DNA of 64,000 bases from Micromonospora citrea. GTDB taxonomy: Bacteria; Actinomycetota; Actinomycetes; Mycobacteriales; Micromonosporaceae. Numbering within the stretch: position 1 is the first letter of the stretch; every line of letters begins with the position of its first letter. Position numbers and translations under genes: made by a program. Location of the stretch: NCBI RefSeq assembly GCF_900090315.1, contig NZ_FMHZ01000002.1:2396501-2460500 (forward strand). Reading direction: 5' to 3'. Below, one piece after another: positions 1-8,515 of the stretch. Under the pieces are notes generated by a model, which did not search any database, was not told the DNA's origin, and saw nothing but the letters and a program-made list of their open reading frames with translations.

Positions 1-951
1 CCGCAGCAGTCGGGGCATCGCCGCCAGGCCCGTGATCGGGCGGAACTCCCTGGCCGCGCGGGCCAGCGCGGCGTACTCGTCGTCGGCCAGGTCGATCTCG
101 GCGGCCGCCGCGTTCCGCTCGACCTGCTCGACACCGGAGGCGCCGGGGATGGCCACCACGCAGGGGTGGCGCAGCAGGTAGGCCAGGGCGATCTGGCTGG
201 GGGTCGCGTCGTGCGCGTCGGCCACCTGCCGCAGCGTGTCGATCAGCGGCGCGCCGCGCTCCAGGTTCTCGGGCAGAAAGTACGGGTTGGCCCGGCGCAC
301 CGCCCCGCTCGGCGGGTTCTTCGCGTCGTAGCGGCCGGACAGGAAGCCCTGCGCCAGCGGGCTGTACGCGATGACCACCCGGCCGGCCCGCTTCGCGTAC
401 GGCAGCAGGTCGTGCTCGGGCCCGCGGTCGATCATGCTGTAGCGGACCTGGTTGCTCAGCACCCGCCGACCGAGCGCGGCCTCGGCGACCTGCCAACGGC
501 GCAGGCCGTAGTTGCTGACGCCGACCTCGCCGACCAGCCCGACGTCCTGCAGCGCGCGCATGCCGCGCATGGTGGTGTGGTCGGCGACCAGCGGGTGCGG
601 CTGGTGCACCTGGTAGAGGTCGAGGTGGCCGACGCCGAGCCGGGCGGCGGAGGCGACCGCCCGCTGCTGCACCACCGGGGCGACCGGCAGCACCGGGAAG
701 ATCTTGGTGGCGAGCACGACCTTGTGCCGGTCGTCGCCGAGCGCCTCGCCGAGGATCCGCTCGCTGCGCCCGAAGCCGTACAGCTCGGCGGTGTCGAAGA
801 CGGTGATGCCGAGGTCGACGGCCCGTCGGACGATCTCGGCCGCGCGGCGCTCGTACCCGGGGCCGTAGCCCCACTCCCGGGACCCGAACTGCCAGGTGCC
901 GAGGCCGATCTTGGACAGGGGCTTCGGGGTGTCGACCGGGACGAAACGCAT
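1..951 (-). CDS. aldo/keto reductase, 3' end beyond the window
   Basis: NADPH-dependent aldo/keto reductase of the TIM-barrel superfamily, reducing an aldehyde or ketone that cannot be named from sequence. Translation from the ATG at 951 gives 317 residues with no stop before the left edge, so only the C-terminus is missing. Visible family signatures are the DTAELYG catalytic-Asp/Tyr segment, a VLATKIF strand with the catalytic Lys, YQVHQPHP with the catalytic His, GVSNYG, and AYSPLAQGFLSGRY in the cofactor half. It diverges from the second reductase gene (start 1041) with about 90 bp between starts. The two proteins belong to different subgroups, so this is not a recent duplication. Confidence 0.88.
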   Translation of the reverse strand, partial: MRFVPVDTPKPLSKIGLGTWQFGSREWGYGPGYERRAAEIVRRAVDLGITVFDTAELYGFGRSERILGEALGDDRHKVVLATKIFPVLPVAPVVQQRAVASAARLGVGHLDLYQVHQPHPLVADHTTMRGMRALQDVGLVGEVGVSNYGLRRWQVAEAALGRRVLSNQVRYSMIDRGPEHDLLPYAKRAGRVVIAYSPLAQGFLSGRYDAKNPPSGAVRRANPYFLPENLERGAPLIDTLRQVADAHDATPSQIALAYLLRHPCVVAIPGASGVEQVERNAAAAEIDLADDEYAALARAAREFRPITGLAAMPRLLR

Positions 952-1040
952 GGTCCCGAAACTACCCCGACGTCCCCTCCGCCAGTCCCCTTCGCCGCGG
1001 TCCGTGCCAGCCGGAACCGGACGGGCATAGGGTCTTGGTC

Positions 1041-2030
1041 GTGACCTACCTCGCCGCGGACGACCGCTACGACCAGATGACCTACCGCCGCAGCGGGCGC
1101 AGCGGTCTGCGGCTGCCCGCGATCTCGCTCGGGCTGTGGCACAACTTCGGCCCGGACCGGCCGTACGAGCGACAGCGGGACATCGTCCGTCGCGCCTTCG
1201 ACCTCGGCGTGACCCACTTCGACCTGGCCAACAACTACGGGCCGCCGCCCGGCGCCGCCGAGGAGAACTTCGGCCGGATGCTCGCCACCGACCTCAAGGC
1301 GTACCGGGACGAGCTGGTGGTCTCCAGCAAGGCCGGCTACCTGATGTGGCCCGGCCCGTACGGCGAGTGGGGCTCACGCAAGTACCTGGTCGCCTCCCTG
1401 GACCAGTCGCTGCGCCGCCTCGGGCTGGACTACGTCGACATCTTCTACTCGCACCGCTTCGACCCGGACACTCCGCTGGAGGAGACGATGGGCGCGCTCG
1501 ACGCCGTCGTCCGCTCCGGCAAGGCGCTGTACGTCGGCGTCTCCAACTACGACTCGGCGCAGACCGAGCGGGCCGCCGCGATCCTGCGCGACCTGGGCAC
1601 CCCGCTGCTGATCAACCAGCCTTCGTACTCGATGCTCAACCGCTGGACCGAGGCGGACGGCCTGCTGGACACGCTGGAGCGGGTCGGCGCCGGCTGCATC
1701 GCCTACAGCCCGCTCGCCCAGGGTCTGCTCACCGACCGCTACCTGGGCGGCATTCCCGAGGACTCCCGGGTACGCACCAGCGTCTTCCTCGACGAGAGCG
1801 ACCTGGACGAGCGGCGGATGGCCACCATCCGGGCGCTCGGCGCGGTCGCGGCGGGGCGCGGCCAGTCGCTGGCCCAGCTCGCGCTCGCCTGGGCGCTGCG
1901 CGACCCGCGGATGACCAGCCTGATCATCGGGGCGAGCAGCGTGCCGCAGCTGGAGGCGAACATCGCCGCGCTGGACAACCTCGACCTCACCGCCGAGGAA
2001 CTGGCCGAGATCGAACGGCACCTCGGCTGA
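1041..2030 (+). CDS. yghZ: aldo/keto reductase, YghZ/L-glyceraldehyde-3-phosphate reductase type
   Basis: NADPH-dependent aldo/keto reductase close to E. coli YghZ, which reduces L-glyceraldehyde 3-phosphate and methylglyoxal. I see the family N-terminus (GRSGLRLPAISLGLWHNFG), FDLANNYGPPPGAAEENFG, SSKAGYLMWPGPYGEWGSRK, DYVDIFYSHR and SPLAQGLLTDRYL. The match to YghZ is nearly continuous, and the short stretch before GRSG also aligns with it, which favours the GTG at 1041 over the TTG at 1035 or the ATG at 1077. The product is 329 residues, slightly shorter than E. coli YghZ at the C-terminus. It is divergent from the neighbouring reductase. A long hairpin lies 135 bp downstream. The detoxification role is inferred from the family. 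Confidence 0.9.
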   Translation: MTYLAADDRYDQMTYRRSGRSGLRLPAISLGLWHNFGPDRPYERQRDIVRRAFDLGVTHFDLANNYGPPPGAAEENFGRMLATDLKAYRDELVVSSKAGYLMWPGPYGEWGSRKYLVASLDQSLRRLGLDYVDIFYSHRFDPDTPLEETMGALDAVVRSGKALYVGVSNYDSAQTERAAAILRDLGTPLLINQPSYSMLNRWTEADGLLDTLERVGAGCIAYSPLAQGLLTDRYLGGIPEDSRVRTSVFLDESDLDERRMATIRALGAVAAGRGQSLAQLALAWALRDPRMTSLIIGASSVPQLEANIAALDNLDLTAEELAEIERHLG

Positions 2031-2070
2031 GCCGGGCGGACCGTCGCCGGGCGGCCACTCGCCGTCGGGC

Positions 2071-2126
2071 GGGCCGCCGTGGCGCGGAAACGGGCCGCCG
2101 TGGCGCGGAAACGGGCCGCCGTCGCC
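2071..2126. repeat. 21-bp tandem repeat, about 2.7 copies
   Basis: Two perfect copies of a 21-bp unit (2071-2091 and 2092-2112, gggccgccgtggcgcggaaa plus c) are followed by a partial third copy. They lie between the yghZ stop and the terminator hairpin. No coding role is seen. Confidence 0.8.
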
Positions 2127-2165
2127 ACGCCGCCTCGCGGGAACGGGCACGGCCCGGGAAACGAA

Positions 2166-2202
2166 TCAGCGGCCCGGTCGACGAAATCGACCGGGCCGCT
2201 GA
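2166..2202 (-). terminator. strong hairpin downstream of tRNA-Ala, possibly bidirectional
   Basis: Perfect 16-bp inverted repeat (2166-2181 with 2187-2202) around a 5-nt loop (cgaaa). It starts 17 bp past the 3' end of the minus-strand tRNA and about 135 bp after the yghZ stop on the plus strand, so it could end both. There is no T-run, as is usual in high-GC actinobacteria. Confidence 0.7.
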
Positions 2203-2218
2203 CCCGTTGCTCCAAGGG

Positions 2219-2291
2219 TGGAGCCGAGGGGACTCGAACCCCTGACCCCCACACTGCCAGTGTGGTGCGCTACCAGCTGCGCCACGGCCCC
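2219..2291 (-). tRNA. tRNA-Ala (anticodon GGC)
   Basis: On the minus strand the 73 bases fold as a cloverleaf. The acceptor stem is GGGGCCG/CGGCTCC, the D-arm holds AGCTGGTAGC, the anticodon loop CTGGCAG gives anticodon GGC, and the T-arm contains GGTTCGAGTCC. The acceptor carries G3:U70, the universal alanine identity pair, which agrees with the anticodon reading GCC. The discriminator base is A, and the genome continues CCC, so CCA is not encoded in full. Confidence 0.96.
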
Positions 2292-2427
2292 TTGCCTCGT
2301 CCCGGTCGCCCGGGCACGAGAGAACTATACACAGCCGCCGCCGCATGGTCATCTCGCGGGGTCCCCACCCACCGGCGGCCCGGTCGACCGCCGCGTCCAC
2401 GGCTCAGCCGCGCGCCGCGTCCACGGC

Positions 2428-2973
2428 TCAGTTGAGCGCCACGTCCGGCGGGAAGTGGGCGACCGCCGCCATCATGCCGCCCTGCCGGCGCAGCACCATC
2501 GGCCACAGGTCGTCCGGTCGGTCGACGAAGGCGTCGCCGGGCAGCGCGTCGAACACGAACCAGGAGCCGTCCTCGATCTCCTGCTCCAACTGGCCGGAAC
2601 CCCAGCCGGAGTAGCCGGCGAAGACCCTGATGCCGCCGACGCCCTCCCGCAGCCGTTCCGGGTCGACCGACAGGTCGAGCGTGCCGACCGCGCCGGAGAT
2701 CTGCTGGAAACCCTTGAGCCGCTGCACCGGGTGACGCAGCCGGGCCAGGCAGATCGCCGAGTCGGGCTGCACCGGCCCGCCCTCGAAGAGCACGGCCGGG
2801 TGACGGGCCAGGTCGCTCCAGTCGCCGAGCACGTCGGCGACCGGCACCTCCGTGGCCCGGTTGAGCACCACGCCGAGGGCGCCGCCGGGCTCGTGCGCGA
2901 CCAGCAGCACGACCGTACGGTCGAAGTTCGGGTCCTTGAGCGCCGGCGTCGCGACCAGCAGCCGCCCGGTCAT
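2428..2973 (-). CDS. YqgE/AlgH family protein (UPF0301)
   Basis: Member of the YqgE/AlgH family, widespread but without a settled biochemical activity; AlgH has been linked to transcription control in Pseudomonas. Family features are GRLLVATPAL near the N-terminus, DRTVVLLVAHEPGGALGVVLNR, FEGGPVQPD, and IRVFAGYSGWGSGQLEQE near residue 130, which is the diagnostic loop. From the ATG at 2973 the product is 181 residues, the usual length. The frame is open 18 codons further to 3027, but those residues (rich in Gly, no hydrophobic core) do not look conserved. It is a single gene, read toward the tRNA. Confidence 0.85.
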   Translation of the reverse strand: MTGRLLVATPALKDPNFDRTVVLLVAHEPGGALGVVLNRATEVPVADVLGDWSDLARHPAVLFEGGPVQPDSAICLARLRHPVQRLKGFQQISGAVGTLDLSVDPERLREGVGGIRVFAGYSGWGSGQLEQEIEDGSWFVFDALPGDAFVDRPDDLWPMVLRRQGGMMAAVAHFPPDVALN

Positions 2974-3169
2974 CGACCCCGTAGCCCGCCCGCCGATCGC
3001 CTGCCCCTCTCCCTGCATGCCGGACATCCCGTCAGACCGACCGCACCGGGACGCCCGGGGGCACCGGTGCCGTCCGCGCTGTCAACGCCATGCCTGGCAC
3101 CTTAGCCTGCCCCCGGGACGGTGGCTAAGGTCTGACGGTCGGGTGATCGACAGACATGAGGGAGGACCG

Positions 3170-3973
3170 ATGGGAGTCACGGCGGAGGTCGCGGTGATCG
3201 GGGGCTCGGGGCTCTACGCACTGCTCGACGGGGCGACCGAGCACGAGGTGCAGACGCCGTACGGGCCGCCGTCCGACGCCGTCACCGTGGCGGAGGTGGC
3301 CGGCCGGCGGGTCGCCTTCCTGCCCCGCCACGGCCGCGACCACCGGCACCCGCCGCACCTGATCCCCTACCGGGCCAACCTCTGGGCGCTGCGCTCCCTC
3401 GGCGTACGCCAGGTGCTCGCCCCGTGCGCGGTGGGCGGGCTGCGGCCGGAACTCGGGCCGGGCACGTTCGTGGTGCCGGACCAGTTGATCGACCGCACCA
3501 GCGGACGGGCGCAGACCTACTACGACCGGGGCGCGGTGCACGTCTCGTTCGCCGATCCGTACTGCCCGACCGGCCGGCGCACGCTGCTCGCGGCGGCGGC
3601 CCGGAGCGACGTCCCGGCGGTGGACGGCGGCACTGTGGTGGTGGTCGAGGGCCCGCGCTTCTCCACCCGCGCGGAGTCGCGCTGGTACGCCTCGATGGGC
3701 GGCGCGGTGGTCAACATGACCGGGCACCCGGAGGCGGTGCTCGCCCGCGAGCTGGCCCTCTGCTACTCCTCGATCGCCCTGGTCACCGACCACGACGCGG
3801 GCGTGGAGGGCGGCGAGGCGGTGACCCACGAGGAGGTGTTCCGCGTCTTCGGCGAGAACACCGACCGGCTGCGGGGCCTGCTGCTGGAGGCGATCGCCGC
3901 GCTGCCCGCCGAACGCGACTGCGACTGCGGCCGGGCGCTGGACGGCATCAATCTGCCCTTCGCCCTGCCCTGA
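3170..3973 (+). CDS. mtnP: S-methyl-5'-thioadenosine phosphorylase
   Basis: Phosphorolytic cleavage of methylthioadenosine to adenine and 5-methylthioribose-1-phosphate, salvaging the by-product of polyamine synthesis and SAM use. The 267-residue protein has the PNP/MTAP fold signatures: IGGSGLY at residues 8-14, the phosphate-binding RHGRDH segment, VVEGPRFSTRAESRWY, and NMTGHPEAVLARE. The TDHDAG segment keeps the two Asp residues that read the 6-amino group of adenine in MTAP, which argues against an inosine-preferring enzyme. The start is the ATG at 3170, preceded by gggagg at proper spacing. A much longer open frame begins at 2852 but overlaps yqgE. Agmatinase and polyamine permeases at 61-64 kb are functional relatives in the same window. 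Confidence 0.9.
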   Translation: MGVTAEVAVIGGSGLYALLDGATEHEVQTPYGPPSDAVTVAEVAGRRVAFLPRHGRDHRHPPHLIPYRANLWALRSLGVRQVLAPCAVGGLRPELGPGTFVVPDQLIDRTSGRAQTYYDRGAVHVSFADPYCPTGRRTLLAAAARSDVPAVDGGTVVVVEGPRFSTRAESRWYASMGGAVVNMTGHPEAVLARELALCYSSIALVTDHDAGVEGGEAVTHEEVFRVFGENTDRLRGLLLEAIAALPAERDCDCGRALDGINLPFALP

Positions 3974-4032
3974 GGGGCAGGCGCGGGGGAAACGCCCGAA
4001 ACGCCTGAGCCGTCCCGATAGATTCAGGGGCG

Positions 4033-5628
4033 ATGGCAACGGTCCGCGACACCACGTACGACCTGCTGCGCGCCCTCGGTCTGACCACCGTCTTCGGCAA
4101 CCCGGGCTCCACCGAGGAGCCGTTCCTGCGGGACTTCCCGGACGACTTCCACTACGTGCTCGCCCTGCACGAGGCGTCGGCGGTCGGGATGGCCGACGGC
4201 TACGCCCAGGCCACCGGCCGGCCGGCGCACGTCAACCTGCACACCGCGCCCGGCACGGGCAACGGCATGGGCAACCTCGTCACGGCGTGGCACAACCGGA
4301 CCCCGCTGATCGTCACCGCCGGCCAGCAGACCCGGGAGATGCTGCTGCTCGAACCCCGCCTGACCAGCCGGCGGGCCACCGAGCTGCCGCAGCCGTACGT
4401 CAAGTGGAGCCACGAGCCGGTCCGCGCGCAGGACGTCCCGGCGGCGCTGATGCGGGCGTACGCGACCGCGGTGCAGCCGCCCGCCGGGCCGGTCTTCCTC
4501 TCGCTGCCGCTGGACGACTGGGCCCAGCCCGCCGGCCCGCCCCCGCAGGTGCGTACGGTGGCCACCCGGTTCGCGCCCGACCCCGGGCGACTGCGGGAGT
4601 TCGCCGCCGTGCTGGCCGCGAGCCGCGCGCCCGCGCTGGTGCTCGGCGCGGCCGTGGACCGGGCCGGCGGGTGGCCGGCCGCCGTGGCCCTGGCGGAGCT
4701 GCTCGCCGCGCCCGTCTGGTCCGCCCCCGCCCCGGAGCGGGCCGCCTTCCCCGAGGACCACCCGAACTTCCGCGGGGTGCTGCCCTTCGCGATGGGGCCG
4801 CTGGCGGAGTCGCTGGACGGGCACGACACCGTGCTGGTGGTGGGCGCGCCGGTGTTCCGCTACTACCCGCACGTGCCGGGCGACCACCTGCCCGACGGCG
4901 CCCGGCTGCTGCACGTCACGGACGACCCGGACGAGGCCGCCCGCGCCCCGGTCGGCGACAGCCTGCTCGGCGACGCCGGGCTGGCCCTGGCCGCCCTCGT
5001 GGACCTGCTGCCGGCGGCGGACCGGCCGGCGCCGCCGCCGCGCCCCGCCCCGACCCCGCCGCCCGACGGGCTGCCGCTGGCCCCGGACGCGCTCTTCGCG
5101 GCCCTGGCCCGGCACTGGCCGGCCGACGGGATCCTGGTCCAGGAGTCGCCGTCCAGCCTGCCGGCACTGCGCCGGCGGCTGCCCAGCACCTCGCCCGGGT
5201 CGTACTTCACGATGGCCAGCGGCGGCCTCGGGTACGGACTGCCGGCGGCGGTCGGCATCGCGCTGGCGCAGCGCGACACCGGCCGGGGCCGCCCGGTGGT
5301 CGCGGTCGTCGGCGACGGCTCGTTCCACTACTCGGTGCAGGCCCTCTGGACCGCCGCGCGGCTGCGCCTGCCGCTGGTCGTCGTGGTGCCGGTCAACCAG
5401 CAGTACGCCATCCTGAAGGCCTTCGCCGACTTCAAGCAGACGCCCGGCGTGCCCGGCCTGGACCTGCCGGGGCTGGACGTCACCGCCATCGCCCGGGGCT
5501 ACGGCTGCGCGGCCTCGGTGGTGGAGACCCCCGACCAGCTCGGCGACGCGCTGGCCACCGGGCTGCGCGCCGACGGGCCGACGGTGCTGCCGGTGCCGGT
5601 CAGCACCGAGGTGCCCCGGCTCCTGTGA
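4033..5628 (+). CDS. mdlC: ThDP-dependent benzoylformate decarboxylase-like enzyme
   Basis: Thiamine-diphosphate enzyme of the benzoylformate decarboxylase branch, which decarboxylates phenylglyoxylate or a related 2-oxo acid non-oxidatively. The 531-residue length fits. The N-terminal Pyr domain has NPGSTEEPF (the active-site Ser of BFD) and LHEASAVGMADGYA with the cofactor-activating Glu. NLHTAPGTGNGMGNL carries the active-site His. The C-terminal PP domain has GDGSFHYSVQALWTAARL followed by NQQYAIL, the Mg/ThDP motif. The position of the second catalytic His of BFD (after FRY) is Tyr here, with a His two residues later, so the substrate may differ. No mandelate-pathway partner is nearby. 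Substrate is inference; the family is firm. Confidence 0.85.
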   Translation: MATVRDTTYDLLRALGLTTVFGNPGSTEEPFLRDFPDDFHYVLALHEASAVGMADGYAQATGRPAHVNLHTAPGTGNGMGNLVTAWHNRTPLIVTAGQQTREMLLLEPRLTSRRATELPQPYVKWSHEPVRAQDVPAALMRAYATAVQPPAGPVFLSLPLDDWAQPAGPPPQVRTVATRFAPDPGRLREFAAVLAASRAPALVLGAAVDRAGGWPAAVALAELLAAPVWSAPAPERAAFPEDHPNFRGVLPFAMGPLAESLDGHDTVLVVGAPVFRYYPHVPGDHLPDGARLLHVTDDPDEAARAPVGDSLLGDAGLALAALVDLLPAADRPAPPPRPAPTPPPDGLPLAPDALFAALARHWPADGILVQESPSSLPALRRRLPSTSPGSYFTMASGGLGYGLPAAVGIALAQRDTGRGRPVVAVVGDGSFHYSVQALWTAARLRLPLVVVVPVNQQYAILKAFADFKQTPGVPGLDLPGLDVTAIARGYGCAASVVETPDQLGDALATGLRADGPTVLPVPVSTEVPRLL

Positions 5629-5679
5629 GGCGCCGCCGGGGCGACCCGGTGCTGACCGGCCGCGTCGGTGGGCGGGGCG

Positions 5680-6663
5680 TCAGCCCGTGGTGAGGCGCAG
5701 CGGGGCGCCGGTGAGCACGTCGAGCACCGGCCGGTCGCCGAGCGGCGCCTTCAGCGAGGCGGTCACCGGTTCGAGCTTCAGCATCATCGTGCACGGGCCG
5801 GTCGCGGTGGTGGCGCCGCCGCCGACCACCACCACGTCGTCGTGTTCCCGCACCAGCGGGATGATCGCCGTGTCGCAGCTGCCCACCCCGAGCCGCCAGG
5901 TCAGCGTGGCGCCGTCGACGGCCCGGAGGTCCTGGGCGCCGACCACGCCCTGCGGGCCCGGCTTCGCCGGGGCCGTCGGCTCGGGCGCGGCGGTGACCGC
6001 CTCCGGGGCCACGGCCAGGCGGGCCACCGGCGCGGAGAGCTCCTCAACGGTGAACAGCCACGCGGGCACCTGCGCCTCGCCGCGGCTGGTCCGCACGGGC
6101 GCGGTGCCGAGCTTCACGGCGGTGACCGTCAGCGGGACGCAGGCGGTGTTCGGGGCGCTGCTGACCGGGCCGTCCGGCCCCGGCTCGACGGTGGGGCCGC
6201 CGGTGCCGGGCTTGCCGGGCCGGCCGGGGAACGTCGGCCCGGCGGGGCCCTTCGGCCGGCCGGCGCACGGCGGCGGGTCGCCCTGGTCGAGCTGCCCGTA
6301 GGCCGTGGCCGCGCTGATCAGCGGGACGGTGAGGGTGCCGTCCGGGAACCTGACGGTGCCGTCGGCGGGTTTCGCGGTGGGCAGCTCGATCTGCTCGCGG
6401 TACCAGCCGTTGCGGAAGGCCGCCTCGGTGTCCGGGGTGAAGCCCGGATCGCCGACCAGCACCGTCGGATCCTGCAGGGGCACGTATCGGGTCGTCCATT
6501 CCGGGCCCGGCCGCCACGCCCCGGCGACCTCGGTGGCCCGGGACATGAACGCCATCCGGCGGGGGTCGCCGTCGGAGAGCTCGGAGGGTCTGGACCCGGC
6601 CGCGGCGCAACCGGCGACGATCATCAGCAGTGGCAGGCCCAGCAGGGCGGCGGTACGGCGCAT
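5680..6663 (-). CDS. predicted lipoprotein, function unknown
   Basis: 327-residue exported lipoprotein. The start is the ATG at 6663; residues 1-18 form a short signal peptide (two Arg, then Leu-rich) ending in a lipobox with Cys19 (IVAGCA). The mature part is Pro/Gly-rich around residues 145-180 and holds several isolated Cys residues that could pair. I recognise no catalytic motif. It is convergent with the mdlC-like gene (51 bp apart). It follows the small gene at 6704-7174 by 40 bp on the same strand, so the two may be co-transcribed. The open frame continues upstream to 7563, but that extension crosses the neighbouring gene and the tmRNA and is not real. Confidence 0.75.
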   Translation of the reverse strand: MRRTAALLGLPLLMIVAGCAAAGSRPSELSDGDPRRMAFMSRATEVAGAWRPGPEWTTRYVPLQDPTVLVGDPGFTPDTEAAFRNGWYREQIELPTAKPADGTVRFPDGTLTVPLISAATAYGQLDQGDPPPCAGRPKGPAGPTFPGRPGKPGTGGPTVEPGPDGPVSSAPNTACVPLTVTAVKLGTAPVRTSRGEAQVPAWLFTVEELSAPVARLAVAPEAVTAAPEPTAPAKPGPQGVVGAQDLRAVDGATLTWRLGVGSCDTAIIPLVREHDDVVVVGGGATTATGPCTMMLKLEPVTASLKAPLGDRPVLDVLTGAPLRLTTG

Positions 6664-6703
6664 GTCGGTTGGACGCCGGGCCGCCGCCGCCGGTTCCCGG
6701 TGT

Positions 6704-7174
6704 TCAGGTCTCTCCCCCGAGATCCGTCTCGTACGCCTGCCAGAGCAGGTCCGCGCCGCGCTGCCGGTGCCCGGCGAGGGCGCTCGCCAGCCGCCCGGCC
6801 CGGACGACGAGGTCGTCGGCCGACGCCTCCGGCAGTTCCGCCGCCCGGTGCAGGGCCGCCAGCGCGGCGGCGATCGCGGCGTGCTCCCCGGCCAGCCGCC
6901 GCACGCCGCGTTCCAGCCGTGGCGCGTGCCCGAGCAGCTCGGCGTAGAGGCCGGCGGGCCCCTCGGTGGCCCGGACGTGCTCCGCGAAGCCCCGCCGCAC
7001 GGGGCCGAGCCGGAGCAGGACCCGCTCCCGCCAGTTCGGCTCGGTGGGCGGGGCCGCCAGGGCCCGCGTGAGCGCGCGCAGGTCACCGAGGAGGGTGACG
7101 GGGGGCCGGCGGGCGGCGGGCGGCCGGAGCGCCCCCTGGACGGTGGACGGCTGCTGGATCGGACCGGTGACCAT
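6704..7174 (-). CDS. conserved-looking helical protein, unknown function
   Basis: 156-residue Ala/Leu/Arg-rich protein, predicted mostly helical. From about residue 45 it has repeated amphipathic helices with spaced His residues (FAEHV, LLGHA, AGEHA, ALHRA, AGHRQ), a pattern like a hemerythrin-type four-helix bundle, though the canonical metal motifs are not complete enough to claim it. The ATG at 7174 is preceded by gggaggt at good spacing, which favours it over the GTG two codons upstream. It sits immediately upstream of the lipoprotein gene. The hemerythrin-like idea is inference. Confidence 0.65.
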   Translation of the reverse strand: MVTGPIQQPSTVQGALRPPAARRPPVTLLGDLRALTRALAAPPTEPNWRERVLLRLGPVRRGFAEHVRATEGPAGLYAELLGHAPRLERGVRRLAGEHAAIAAALAALHRAAELPEASADDLVVRAGRLASALAGHRQRGADLLWQAYETDLGGET

Positions 7175-7375
7175 GGGCACCTCCCGCGTCGCGTCTGACC
7201 GCGTACAGCGATGGTGGACCCGTCGCGTTCGCCCTGTCCAGGGGCCGTGCGCACCTCATCGGTCCCGATGGCCCCAGCGGCCCCTCGGGCCCCGGTGGCC
7301 CCTGCGGGCGCGGCGGCCCTCCCGTCCCGGTGGCGTGGCCCTGGCCCTACGGGCGGGGCCCCGGGTCCGGATACG
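7175..7375. other. intergenic region without a recognisable gene
   Basis: About 200 bp between the small helical-protein gene and the tmRNA terminator. It is Pro/Gly/Ala-codon-like in several frames, with no start, RBS or conserved peptide I can support. It probably holds the promoter of the 7174 gene. Confidence 0.5.
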
Positions 7376-7412
7376 ACGATGCGCCCCGGTCCGGTGGACC
7401 GGGGCGCATCGT
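7376..7412 (-). terminator. tmRNA terminator hairpin
   Basis: Perfect 17-bp inverted repeat (7376-7392 with 7396-7412) with a 3-nt loop, starting 4 bp beyond the tmRNA CCA end on the minus strand. Position and strength make it the terminator of ssrA. Confidence 0.85.
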
Positions 7413-7416
7413 CCGG

Positions 7417-7792
7417 TGGTGGAGGTGCCGGGAATCGAACCCGGGTCCTTCGCCGCCTTGTCAGGGCTTCTCCGAGCGCAGCTCGCTGTGCCTCTACTCG
7501 GCCCCTCCGATCACGCGAGCGAGTCGGTGTGACGGGCCCAGTCGCTGATTGATCTCGCCGCACGGACCCCGCGACCGGGTCCGATTGGCCAGCCTCCTAG
7601 CTGATGCCGGCTAACTGGGTCGAAGGCGCTCCCAGGCCGACAGACTTGCTACTCGCCTCAGGCGGCGAGAGCGAAGTCAGCGCGATTGTTCTTGGCGCTT
7701 ATTGGTTTCCGACGAACGATTCTCGAGACGACGTCGGCTTCCTCGGCTCGCTTCCCCTGCCGCAACGTACGAAGTCGAAACCAGTCACCCCC
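7417..7792 (-). ncRNA. ssrA: transfer-messenger RNA (tmRNA)
   Basis: One-piece tmRNA of 376 nt. The 5' end GGGGGTG pairs with 3' CACCTCC to form the acceptor stem, including a G3:U70 pair for alanine charging. The T-arm holds GGTTCGATTCC, and the CCA end is encoded (7417-7419). The 5' part contains GACTGGTTTCGAC, typical of tmRNA. The tag reading frame runs from 7696 to 7661 and encodes AKNNRADFALAA, followed by TGA at 7658-7660. The ALAA end is the ClpXP-type degradation signal. It lies just downstream of smpB, whose product delivers tmRNA to stalled ribosomes. Confidence 0.96.
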
Positions 7793-7898
7793 TCGACAGG
7801 CCGCCGGTTGTGGCGGCACTGACAAGCGTAACGCCTGCCGCAACGGGTTTCATCCCGAGCCCCGGCTCGACGCGCCGACCCGGACACAGGCGGACAGA

Positions 7899-8378
7899 TC
7901 AGTCATCCATCCCCTTGCCGCGCCGGCCGGCGATCCGGGCGATCTCCCGGTCCGCGTCCCGCTTGGCGAGGTCCTGCCGCTTGTCGTACGACTTCTTGCC
8001 CTTGGCCAGGGCGATCTCCACCTTCGCCCAGCCGTCGGAGAAGTAGACCTGCAACGGGACCATGGTCAGGCCGCCCTCGCGGGTCTTGCCGATCAGCCGG
8101 TCGATCTCCAGCCGCTTGAGCAGCAGCTTGCGGGTCCGCCGGGGCTCGTGGTTGGTCCAGGTGCCCTGCGTGTACTCCGGGATGTGCATGCCGTGCAGGT
8201 AGAGCTCGCCGTTGCGCTCCTGCGCGAACGCGTCGACCAGCGACGCGCGCCCGGCCCGCAGCGACTTGACCTCGGTGCCCGTCAGCGCCATGCCCGCCTC
8301 GTAGGTGTCGAGGATCGAGTAGTCGTGCCGGGCCTTCTTGTTGGAGGCGACGACCTTGCGTCCCTTTTCCCGTGGCAT
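7899..8378 (-). CDS. smpB: SsrA-binding protein SmpB
   Basis: Partner of tmRNA in trans-translation: binds the tRNA-like domain and occupies the decoding centre of stalled ribosomes. The 159-residue protein shows NKKARHDY at the N-terminus, [19 protein letters not shown], the HIPEYTQG segment, [10 protein letters not shown], and a basic C-terminal tail ([10 protein letters not shown] onward) that inserts in the mRNA channel. The ATG at 8378 is chosen because the gagggggt RBS is spaced correctly for it; the GTG three codons upstream sits on top of that RBS. ssrA follows 106 bp downstream on the same strand. Confidence 0.96.
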   Translation of the reverse strand: MPREKGRKVVASNKKARHDYSILDTYEAGMALTGTEVKSLRAGRASLVDAFAQERNGELYLHGMHIPEYTQGTWTNHEPRRTRKLLLKRLEIDRLIGKTREGGLTMVPLQVYFSDGWAKVEIALAKGKKSYDKRQDLAKRDADREIARIAGRRGKGMDD

Positions 8379-8456
8379 CGGCGCCACCCCCTCTTCCGTG
8401 TGATCCGCGCCCGGGCGACCGGCCGCGGAGCGGAGATCATGCTACCCGAACGACAA

Positions 8457-8498
8457 GGACCCTCCCGCGCCGTTTATTCCGCCGGCGTGGGAGGGTCC
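8457..8498 (-). terminator. hairpin terminator after ftsX
   Basis: Inverted repeat of 16 pairs (8457-8472 with 8483-8498, one G-U) and a T-rich loop. It lies 18 bp past the ftsX stop and before smpB, so it likely separates ftsEX from smpB. Confidence 0.75.
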
Positions 8499-8515
8499 GT
8501 CGAGCCGTACGGAGA

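Noticed and set aside
5680..7563. A 627-residue frame through the lipoprotein and tmRNA
   Set aside because: The real start with signal peptide is at 6663; upstream it crosses another gene and the tmRNA.
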